NCBI GenBank assembly: GCA_032173965.1
Contig: JAVUNC010000005.1
Location: forward strand, 46,176,501-46,240,500
Origin: Sitta carolinensis
Lineage: Eukaryota; Chordata; Aves; Passeriformes; Sittidae
Reading direction: 5' to 3'
Length of the DNA stretch: 64,000 bases
The notes beneath the pieces are model-generated. The model worked only from the letters and a program-made list of their open reading frames with translations. It was not told the DNA's origin and did not search any database. How positions within the stretch are numbered: position 1 is the stretch's first letter; each line of letters starts with the position of its first letter. Shown here one piece after another: positions 38,809 to 48,256 of this stretch. The position numbers and the translations under genes were made by a program.

Positions 38809-39190
38809 CAACCCAAACTTGGTCACTTGGTCTGTTCAGCCAGGAGGAGACCTCATTGCAGTGTACAACATCCTCCTGAGGGGCAGTGGAGGGGCAGCAC
38901 TGACCTCTGCTCCTTGGTGATCAGTGATAGCACCCAAGGGAACAGCTGGAACTGTGTCAGGAGAGGTTCAGGTCAGATATCAGGAAAAGGTTTTTCACCC
39001 AGGGGGTGTTTGGGCACTGGAACAGGCTTCTCAGAGCTGTGGTCTCAGCACCAGCCTGACAGAGCTCAAGATTTTGGACAGTGCACTCAGGCACAGGGTG
39101 TGACTCTTGAGGTGGCCTGTGCAGGGCCAGGAGTTGGACTTGATGATCCTTGTGGGTCCCTTCCAACTCAGCTTATTCTGTGATTCTGGG
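38809..39190 (+). mobile_element. CR1 LINE 3' fragment
   Basis: This segment is in sense orientation. It contains CAGGTCAGATATCAGGAAAA, GGTTTTTCACCCAGGGGGTG, GGCACTGGAACAGGCTTCTC and the tail GGACTTGATGATCCTTGTGG followed by CCCTTCCAACTCAG and TTCTGTGATTCTG. That is the CR1 3' end with its short terminal repeats. The sequence is close to the form I associate with songbird CR1 copies. It is 5'-truncated and non-coding. Confidence 0.88.
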
Positions 39191-39916
39191 GTTCCTATGC
39201 TGTTTGTGGGATGTGGCTTTGGTAACTTGGAGAGTGTGGGGTTATTGACACATAGCCCATGCAAGGCTCTTGTCGTACCAAGTAGCTTTAGCCACTTGGG
39301 TTCTGAAGACTAAAACACTTTTGGAATCTAAATGTTCATTTGACTTTTAGACAAGAGAAGTTAAAATAAAGCTTCTAAATTATGAAGATTTCCATGAGGA
39401 AAATATGAAGATCTTCCCTCCATCTGACTTCCAAAGTTCCTAAAAGTATAAAAATTTCATCTCTCTGAAGTGACTTAGTGAAACTGTGAAACTGTCTGAA
39501 AAACCACTGTCTTTGCCCTGTGCAAACTGGTTTACAGTTTTTTTTACCCTCAGGGTAATGAATCAAGGTGGGGTGGAGGAAAAGGTCACCATTGTGTTCA
39601 GTCTCCTTTGAGAGAGCCCCATCACATGAAAAGAATTTCTCTACTTCAGTGTGTGCTGGTCTCTCCCCTGGCTTTCCAGCATGACTGAATGACTTTCAAG
39701 TTTGCAAGAAAAATGATTTTTTAAATCCAGTTGTTTTTCTTCAACAGCTCCATGCAAAACCTCAGATAAAATCTTCTGGAAATGCCCTGAGCCATGAGGT
39801 GGATGCCAAAATGCCTGCCAGGACCCAGTATCTCCTGGCCCAAAGGACGGGTTTGTTTTGGAGCGCAGACACAGGAACACCAGCCAGATCCCAGATCTTT
39901 CCAAGAAATTGCAGGA

Positions 39917-39922
39917 TATAAA
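39917..39922 (+). promoter_or_regulatory. TATA box of the osteocalcin-like gene
   Basis: TATAAA lies in GGATATAAACTCC, 87 bases upstream of the start codon at 40009. It predicts a start near 39947 and a 5' UTR of about 60 bases. A TATA-driven promoter and short leader fit a tissue-restricted secreted Gla protein. An AGGTCA half-site at 39583-39588 and TGTTCA at 39595-39600 lie about 350 bases upstream of the predicted start. Confidence 0.6.
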
Positions 39923-40008
39923 CTCCTGCCCAAAAGCAAGCCCCGGAGAACTTCAATAACCTCCAGGAAAGCTCTCAGGTTAGGGAGACTATCCCAGCCA
40001 AAGAAGAC

Positions 40009-40540
40009 ATGAGGAGTCTGCTGGCACTGCTGGTCGTGACTCTGGCCCTGGCAGCACTCTGCTGCTGTGAGAAAGGTAAGGGGACATCTTCCCAGAAAGG
40101 TTCTCAGCGTGCTGCTGAACCCTGCAGCTTACTGTCAGCCTCCCTCCAGTCTGGGAAATACACAGAGCTTTGGGGGGAGGAGACGGACCAGCAGTTGTTG
40201 CACTACTTCAAATCTCTGTTGGAGAGAGAGTCGCGGATGAGAGGGGGCTTGGGAACAGAGACCCCATCTTTAGCTGGGCATTTTCTTCCACTGGCCAACA
40301 CCCACTCACCCCCACCTCAGTTGCATACCAAATTGCAGTAGAGAATTTGAACATTTTATTATGTTTAAGATTGCAACTGGTTTATCATTTAGTCTCTCTC
40401 TGAATGGTGGGTGTTAATAGAACCATTTTGGGAGAAACAGACATTCTATGTAAGTGGGGGAGCTGGATCTGGCCAGTCAGTGGTGGGATTCAGTTACAGG
40501 AGAGAACAACTTACAAATGTAGAAGGATTCACAAGCAAAC

Positions 40541-40579
<39 letters not shown>

Positions 40580-43500
40580 TCCAGATCCCAAAGAACCCTC
40601 AGGATCTCTCAGCACTGACAGTGAGTATATCATTCTGCCTGATGCTCCGCTCCATTCTCCTGCATCTGCCTTCTTTCTTCCCTTTGATAGGTTCAAGGGC
40701 TGAACAAGAGCCACGCTGAGTTCCTCTCTAACTTTTCCCTTTTCCCTCTCTAAGTCTGCAGCCCCTGAGATGCAGGAGCAGGTGCAGCACACAGAGCCCT
40801 TTGGGTGCAGCAGGTGATGTGGGGGCAGCCGGTGTCCCTGCACCAGCAGGGCTGGCATTGCTGGGATGTGCTGCTGCCATAGGCTGCATCTCCACAGCCC
40901 TCGAGCAGTGCCCTGGAAAGGTTGTAAGCATCTGGGTGCATCTCCCTTCTGTGAAACAGGGCTGCTCTGGGCTGGCTTCAGAGACCAGCTGCATCCCCAG
41001 GCTGTTCTGACAGTAGAAGCTGCCCACATCAATGGGTTGTGACAGCCCTGCCAAATCCTGCCACAAGGAAATCCTGAAAGAGAGGGGCTTCCTTGGCTGC
41101 TCCTGAGGGCTGCTAGTCCCCTGGGATGCTGGGATTTGCACACCTTGTGTTGTTCACAGCTTTTGCAGCAAGCTGATCCTGGCAGAAATCTGTATGGAAA
41201 ATCGTTTTTGCTCTCTCGTGTCTCTCCTTTCTCACACTTTAAAGGATAACATTGCTGCTGAAAAGCATGAAAGCTGGTATTTTTCTAGTGAGCCAATACA
41301 AACAGAGGCTGGAAAAGAGAAAAAAAAGATGTAAAGACTGTTCAGGGAAAGGTGGCAGTTTCTGACAACTCATTAACTGGCAGTGTCTGTGTAGTCAGTA
41401 TTTTGATCCAGACTAAACCTCAGTTTGTTAGAGATGGGATACCTCTCACCTCCAAAGAGAAACACAGCCAAACACTCCGTGATGATAAGGGAAGAGACAA
41501 AACCCATCATCTCCCACAGGCAGAGGTCTTAGAATCTTTTTTTTTTCCCCCAGAAACAGCCACAATTTGCCAGTTTAAACACTAAAATATGTATTGGTGT
41601 GATCAGCTGCCTGTGTTGCTGCTGTGCTGGTACCTGTGCGCACCTCTGGTGTTGTGGGACCATCCCATGGAGGGAGGCTGTGCTGAGCCCTGGCTCGAGG
41701 TGGGAAGTGGCTGTACCTGGTGTTTGTGGGGTCCTTCACAGCATCGTGGTGTTTGCACAATGACAAATCGAGGGAGCAAAGCAGCAAATGTGCAGACATG
41801 AGGTGTTAGTGGAGAGCAGGGGCAAATGCTCTCATGGCTGAAACACCTCTTATGTTCTCCAGGTCCTGAATGCTGGGATCTTTGCTTATCTTGGGTGTAT
41901 TTCTCACTGGGTGATGTTTGCTGTCACTATTTTACACTCATCACCTTTCATGGAGCTCTGTACGTGTGAGTGTTGGTATTTCTGTGTGCTGCCCATGGCT
42001 CCCTGGAGGTGCTTTAAGGTCTTCTGGTTGGTATCCCACATCATCCTCAGTCTGAGTCAAGAAACAGAAAGGAAGTCAAGACTCTAAAATTAAATAGGCC
42101 AGGGAGAGAGGGTGCCATTCTCCTAATTTTCTTCTTATCCATCTTTTATGCTTTCTGCACACTTGCTGAAGACTCAGATTATGCTGTGTGATAAGGAAAT
42201 GGAGTTTATGACAGAAAAAGCCCTTGCATCATGGAGATGTGAAAGCTGCAGTGAGGAGGGAGCTTTGAGTGGACAAAGGGATGGGGAGAGATGAATGGAC
42301 CATTAGGATGGTTTATGGCAGTCATTTGCTTGTGAAGAAAGTAGATTCTGATTTTCAGAGGCTAGACTGCTCTGTGTGTTTCAGAGCTGCCTCTCTAACC
42401 TGCTGTGTTCTCTCTTGGCAGGCATCAAAATTAAAAAAGAAGTTGCCAATGCTTTTGTGAAGAGGAAGAAGAGATCCAGCCCTTATGAATGGTAACAGCT
42501 CAAGAGCTGGGCTGAGAGCTGGACTCTGGACCTGCTCTGAAGAGCGGGTGGGAAGGCCATAAAGCATGACAAGGCTTTATTTTGTTGTACAGCTATGTTA
42601 TTACCTTCATGTATTGAAGGAAAAAGGCTGTAGGAGACATTCAGGATGGAAAAATGGCTCTTTTTTCATTAAAACCCATTTGAAGGCTCATAGCTGGACT
42701 CTAGTATTCCCCCCCAGGGAGAAAGGCAGCACTAACTGTGCTAGCCATGAAGACAGTGGGATGCAAATTAGAAGCTGCTCCAAGCAACAGGGTCATCAGA
42801 ATCAATTTTTTAGGGTAATGAGACTCTAGAGCCTTGGTCATTGCTTCTGTTTTCCCACGAGGGAAGCAGAGCTTTGTTGCAGGAATAAGGCTAGATCAGA
42901 TTGGCTTATTCCTTCTGAAGCTGTAGAACATATATTTACTTGTGCAGAAGGTAGACACAAAGATTTGGAGAAATCCTAGCTATTTGAGAAATTTCAAGTA
43001 ATGCAAGGATGTTTTTCTGATGCCTTCTAGAGGCTGACCTGGAACAGAGACTAGATGGAGCAAAAGGATGAAGTAGTTATTTATTAAAAGGCCTCAATGG
43101 ATACACCTGGGCTGCACAAGAGCCCAGCTGGACCACACCCAAGGTGCACCCCAAAATGGTCACAAAATGGACAACCCATCACGAGGTCTCACACTTTTAT
43201 AAGTTCTGGTCCATCAGCATATTAGAATCAATTGTCCAACCATAGCTTCAGGTTATGAAGCTCCATCCTCCTTGTTTATTCTTCTCACTTCACCATTGTT
43301 TTTATTCCTGGGCCTGAAAGTTGTCCTTGGTACCAAGCTAGAGAAGGAATTGTTTTGTCTATCTACTCTGTGAAAAGAGCATAGTAGCACTTAATGTGAA
43401 ACCTAAAACTACCCACCAAAACAGCACAGAATCTAAAAAATATAAAAGCTAAAACTATATATATATATATATTTTCTGGAAGAGATTGTTAAGCTGCTCT

Positions 43501-44567
43501 TTCCAATACAGAAATAAAGTAAAAAATTAATGAGATATTAGTGGGATTTCTGTGGTAGTGTGCACAGTCTTCAGGAAAAATTAACCAAACCTAGAAGAGG
43601 AACTGAGAATGACATCCAAAGTGTACAGCTGAGACTAAAAATTTGGGCTTTCTTAGCATGGCACAAAAGAAAAGAAAAAAAAAAACTACATGGGGATAGT
43701 ACTCCTGTGTGCAACAGAAGTGAGGATAATTAGAGAAAAATGTTTAAGTTAAAGGAAAATAATGGCTAATGAGTAAAAATAAAGGCAAGCAGGAAACAGT
43801 AAAATAAATATATAATTAAATAAATAGAAAAAAGTATTCCTTGGTAGCTGGGGAATTGTTACTGTGACGCAGATAGAAACACACAACAACACACACAACA
43901 GGTGTTCAGGCAGAGAAGAAGAAAGGAAGTCCCCAGTTTATTGTTGACCTCGTATCTATAAGTTTCTGGACAGTGATCAGAGATTGGACAGAGAGGTTAC
44001 CACCTCTCCATCTTCACTGGTCACTTGAGAAGTCCATCAGGTGATATCTTTTACAAAGGAATGTAAACATGATTCTTGTTTATCTTATAATTCATGAGAA
44101 CTGACTCCACTATACTAAAACAAATCAGAAGGCTTATTTTCAGGGACAACAGGGAATGAGATTGAAGACAAAACCCCCAAATCTTTACAGCTTCTGTGGT
44201 ATCCTTTGCTGATAAAACCTCAAGAACAATTGATTTAAGTTGGGTTGAGTCCCATATTTCCCAGCATTGACCAAGCAGCCTAGCCCTGTGTAAGGAGATG
44301 TTTAACTCAGCATGACCAGTCCTCTGCTGGCTCACCCTGGAGGATCATTCCTCTCTTGTCAGTGTCAGGTGTGTGAACTGTCTCCAGCTGCATTGGCTGA
44401 AACTGCAGAATGGCCTCTCTGCCTCTGCCTGCTGCAGGTACTTGGAGTACTACAAGAGCCCGATGGAGCAGATGCACGAGCGCTGTGAGCACTACCCGCC
44501 CTGCGACTATCTCTCTGACCAAGTGGGGTTTGCCCTGGCCTACAACCGCTTCTTTGGGAGATACTGA
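40009..44567 (+). CDS. Osteocalcin-like vitamin K-dependent Gla protein, tandem paralogue of MGP
   Basis: Four coding exons join in frame: 40009-40075, 40585-40620, 42422-42491 and 44438-44567, with intron phases 1, 1 and 2 and consensus splice sites. The product is 100 aa. A signal peptide (about 1-20) precedes a propeptide ending in the furin-type site RKKR (49-52), with Ala at -10 as in many carboxylase recognition sequences. The predicted mature peptide is 48 residues, starting SSPYEW. It carries Glu68, Glu72 and Glu75 with Cys74 and Cys80, the exact spacing of osteocalcin's three Gla residues and disulfide. The end, CDYLSDQVGFALAYNRFFG, matches the osteocalcin helix pattern CDxLxDxxGFxxAYxRFxG. 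It should bind calcium or mineral after carboxylation. Gene structure equals MGP's. It differs strongly from the main avian osteocalcin as I remember it, so it is probably a separate paralogue; I withhold a symbol. Confidence 0.9.
40541..40580. repeat. (CTGT)n microsatellite at a splice acceptor
   Basis: About ten TCTG units run up to four bases before the AG of the exon 2 acceptor of the osteocalcin-like gene, so the repeat provides most of its pyrimidine tract. Confidence 0.95.
40621..42421 (+). other. Intron 2 of the osteocalcin-like gene
   Basis: 1.8 kb of intron with moderately GC-rich sequence at its 5' end. Long antisense open frames here (about 40529-41143) are not supported as genes. 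No transposon or RNA gene is recognised. Confidence 0.7.
43060..43420 (-). mobile_element. Possible solo-LTR fragment of an endogenous retrovirus
   Basis: The complement has LTR-like organisation: a TATA-like TTATAAAAGTG (complement of 43190-43204) and, downstream, AATAAA (complement of 43080-43085). The block CACCTGGGCTGCACAAGAGC looks like avian ERV LTR sequence I have seen, but I cannot name the family. No internal retroviral coding region is present. Confidence 0.4.
43861..44045 (-). mobile_element. Possible second LTR-like fragment
   Basis: On the complement, an AATAAA (complement of 43937-43942) lies after a short TATA-like stretch in the block ending near 43960, and the segment differs in composition from the surrounding AT-rich intron. 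It carries no coding sequence. It could equally be unique intron sequence. Confidence 0.25.
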
Positions 44568-44760
44568 GGGTGGGAAGGACTCCCCACGGGTTTGGCTTGG
44601 AACACTCCAAACCCCACAGGAGGAAGGAGGTTGTGGCTGGGAAGGAGGGAAGGAAAGCATCTGGACTGGCATCTCCTTCTGTTGTCTCCGTTACCAGCTG
44701 GAACAGCAAGGCAGGGATTAGCCCTCTTGTTGAGCTGCCATTAACTTTCTTCCTTTCATC

Positions 44761-44766
44761 AATAAA
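44761..44766 (+). terminator. Poly(A) signal of the osteocalcin-like gene
   Basis: AATAAA lies 194 bases after the stop codon, followed by a T-rich then GT-rich stretch (TTTTGTGGTATTTTG). It supports a complete, expressed gene with a 3' UTR of about 0.22 kb. Confidence 0.8.
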
Positions 44767-44789
44767 GTCTCTCTTCACTCATCTTTTGT

Positions 44790-47700
44790 GGTATTTTGAG
44801 CGTCACCAGAAGACTCTGTCTTACTTCCTTCCCCCTAAATCCCCAGCACACAACAGGTGAAAAACGGTGACTAATTTCAGGAAAACCAATGCGTGCCTTA
44901 GAAACATCACTGAATCTCTTATCCTCTTCTGCAAAATACAGGATGATTATGGAAGAATGTCACAATATGTGTAAATGTGATGGATCTGATCCTGGGATGC
45001 TCACTGTGAAGAAGGAATAACACCTGTCTCCTGTTCCAATTAGTGGGAAGGTTCAGTATTTTCATGTAGTATAATCACATTAAATATGCATCACAGTAGG
45101 ATAATTTTGTAAATATAGAAGTGTGCAAATACTCTTGCATAGGCAGCAATCAGCTTCTGGTACACTCTTCTGATTACTCTGTCATAAAATTTGCCTGTAT
45201 AGCAACAATAAATAAATCCCAAAAGGTGTGTTTATGGAGTCCTTCTATAATGCCCTTGCATTTGTGTGCTGCTTCTCGTGACTAAAAAAAGACATGAAAT
45301 TCTCTTGGTTTTTTGTTTTGGTTTTTTTTTTTTTCTAATCAGCTTCTAGCAAAACTAAAATAATCCAGCAGACAAAATAAAAATAACCACTTCTCCTCTG
45401 TTGCTTTTGCATTTACACTTGAAAGTAAAAGTATCAAAACAGCTAAAACAATTTAAAAAAAAAAAAAAAAAAAGAGAAGAAGAAGAAAAGAAAGCCATAA
45501 ACATTATGAAATTAAAAAAAAAAAAAAAAAGAAAATTAGTTCAAGAGTGGATTGAAATTGGGGCAGTGTTTTGTTTATCCAAGGCAACTGGTAGCTATAT
45601 ATGTATATAATGTATATGCATTTTTATATACATATTGTCTTCCCTCTGCACTACTTCATTCTGTTTTCTGGTATTAATATTATACCTTGGCAGCTTTCTG
45701 CATAACCTTCCTAAAATACTCTGTCAGCTTTCCTTCCCTGAGAGGTGGATGGCAGATCACACCTCCAAGGACAGGGACTGCTGATGCTCAGGAAACTGGC
45801 AGAGACCAAATCTCTCTGGTTTCATGTAAGCTGGTGCAACCATCCTCAGCTGCTAATTGCAATAAATACTGCTTAGGTACAGCAGGTTGGTGTGCTGCTT
45901 CTTTCTGTTCCTCTGTACAACCTTTACCTGTGGTAAAAGAGTTGTCTGGAAGACACAGCCTGCTTTTGTGAACCCTGAGGAGCCGGAACCTTGTGCATGA
46001 GGCTTCCTTCTCCCCTCCCATGCCCCAGAATGAATCAGAAATGTTGACATTGAAATTTAGGTCATAGGTTCAGCACTCTGTGAGGAAGAGGAGGGCCAGG
46101 CTTTTCCTGACTCACCATCTGCCCAGATCAGCATTCCTCTGAAAAGCCTTGTTCTAAAGTAAGGACACAGGACAAGTCCTCAGAGATGGCTGCCAGTGTC
46201 AGCCTTGTTTGGCAAGCTGCTACAGCTTGCACTGGTGATGCTGATCTTGGCAAAGAAGACACTTAATAAATATCTCTGCATGTCTTCAAACACCTGTGAC
46301 TGGTTCCTCTATTGACATAAACTAATGGGGCTTCACTGCTCACAGTAAAACCCTCCTCTGAATGCCATCTAGTAAAAATTAACAGAGTGCTTTATGGAAA
46401 ACAGTGAAATTTTTGCTTGGAAAAACACTGGAGAGATTAGCAGAATTCTAATATCCAGTATACTAATAAAATAGGGGGGTGGGGGGGTTATGTTGTTGTA
46501 TGGTTTTGTTAGCACAAAAAGTTTCCTGTCTATATTTGCATCTTTCTGCTAGTTTCATATTTTTTTTCTCTCTTTCAGTAAATATTTTTTTCAGGCAAAA
46601 AGTTACACCCAGAGGCCTCCATTGTGTCATCTGCTCTGTGTCATCAGATCTCTTCATGGGCTGAAGTCATTATGACCTTTGGGGATCTGAGCACTCAGAT
46701 CACGTTACAAATTTACTGCTGAAATGGAGGAATTCGATTTTCGCTCGGTTAATGCAGTGCTAAGCACCGCCACAAATCCTCTGCTGCCATCTTACGGCCG
46801 TTGTATTTGCTTTGTATTTTACAATACTGGAGTTGCTTCTGAAGGGCTTGAAAATGCAAATTCCTTTCCTCCTGATTCCCTTCTTACTAGACATTCACTT
46901 ACAGGTCAGAGGGAAAACCAGGGACATAATTTACAAATGGATTATATGCAGGTGAATTGACATTTTAGTGCGGGTGTTTATCATGATTGCCAAGCTCCCA
47001 TGGGAGCCTGCCTCAGTTTAGGTCTGTTTTATCTCTACACAAACAGAGGTGGAGTTGCCTCTGAATAAATTCGTGAGCCCTGCTGTGGTCTCACTTTTAG
47101 CAGTCAAACAACCACTTTCTGAAATACAGCCCAAGATAAGAGAGAAATTACAGGATGGAGAAGCAGGTAGTCTTCACCCATGACTTTGTATGGCACTTCA
47201 TGGCATCATCCCATGTCACCAGGGACTGCAGATACTGTCAGCAGCAGCAACTGCTTTGAAAGGAGCGCAGTATCACACCTTTATGTCACCTCCCACCCTA
47301 TCTCAACCATATTTTGCAGGTGCTCTGTCCACAGAATCCAAGCAGCTTCACCAATGTCCCTTATCTCAGGGAATCACTCCATGTCCGGAGGTGCCCCTCT
47401 CACCCAGCCTATCATTATCAGGCCATGGACAATGGGCTTCCCTTTTCTGCAGTCAGAACCAAAGCCTTGACAATTCTCGGCTCTTTTTCCATACAGAGGA
47501 GTTACCAGAGGCCATGGGGCTCTGTGAGTGAATAATTCACTGTCAATATTTGGAAAGGTGTCTAGAAAGCAGCTGCTAGAGAAAAGTTTGTCTCAGCACA
47601 CAATCTGCATTTGCACACTCATTTTGCTTGTGCTCAACATAAACAGTCCAGCAAGGTGCCACTCTGCAGTGGTGTAAGAGTAGGATTGGCAGCACATGAG

Positions 47701-48240
47701 GAGAAACCAGGGGGTGATAAGGAGGAGAAGGAGAGTGAGGTTATCACAGCTTCCAGATGGGACCCCAACCTACCCTGCATTTCTGTGTTGGCTTTATCAG
47801 AGTCAACTTCTTTAGAAGGGCTTTTTAAACTCTTAACCAGGAAGTAGTCACCCTGGCACATCACTCCTCAGGAGAAGTGCCTTAGACGTCTCCAAGCCAC
47901 CATTTTCTTCCTTTTTGCAAGAACAACACCAAATGCCTTGGAATTAAAAGAACTATCAAGGTGACGGACACTCGTGCCAGCTGAAGTTGGTGCATCCAGA
48001 TGCTTCCTTATGGATTTTGGGTACATTTCTACCAGTAAATTGCCTGCTTGGATTGATTAATGACTTCTGAATTGCAGTGAGAACTTGGTGAATGATCTCT
48101 GGTTGAAGAACAGCCACCAAAACCTGAGTGCAAATTACAAACTGTAGAATTTTCCAGTTCAAAGAAAAACCAGAAAGAAACTGGTGCAAATTACCTTTCC
48201 CTAAAAAAAAACCAACGTTTTTCATAGTGTCTCGGGTGGA
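44790..48240. other. Intergenic interval, osteocalcin-like gene to ART4
   Basis: About 3.4 kb without a supported gene. It contains two A-homopolymers (near 45452-45472 and 45512-45530) and a G-rich run near 46473-46487. An isolated CpG-containing block near 46724-46815 stands out from its AT-rich surroundings. The ART4 promoter should lie at the right end, but no TATA box is clear. Confidence 0.6.
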
Positions 48241-48256
48241 CTCTGGAAAGCTGGTG

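Larger units (their letters stand above)
36660..39916. other. Intergenic interval MGP to Gla-protein paralogue
   Basis: About 3.3 kb. The first half shows nothing recognisable. The second half is repeat-rich: a TA dinucleotide run, an AAAAG pentanucleotide array and a CR1 3' fragment, all listed separately. The last few hundred bases should include the promoter of the next gene. Confidence 0.7.
42492..44437 (+). other. Intron 3 of the osteocalcin-like gene
   Basis: 1.9 kb of intron. The middle part (43040-44040) holds two possible antisense LTR fragments, listed separately, separated by AT-rich sequence with a short TA run near 43457. Nothing else is recognised. Confidence 0.7.

Noticed and set aside
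38518..39183. 221-codon open frame rich in K, R and E
   Set aside because: It is the AAAAG microsatellite plus a CR1 fragment read through in one frame; the parallel F/L/S frame on the other strand shows it is an artefact.
40541..40580. Regular short repeats considered as a CRISPR-like array
   Set aside because: This is a simple tetranucleotide microsatellite in a vertebrate genome, with no spacers.
40529..41143. 204-codon antisense open frame over intron 2 of the Gla gene
   Set aside because: It ends in the translated CTGT repeat and otherwise matches nothing; the sense gene explains the locus.
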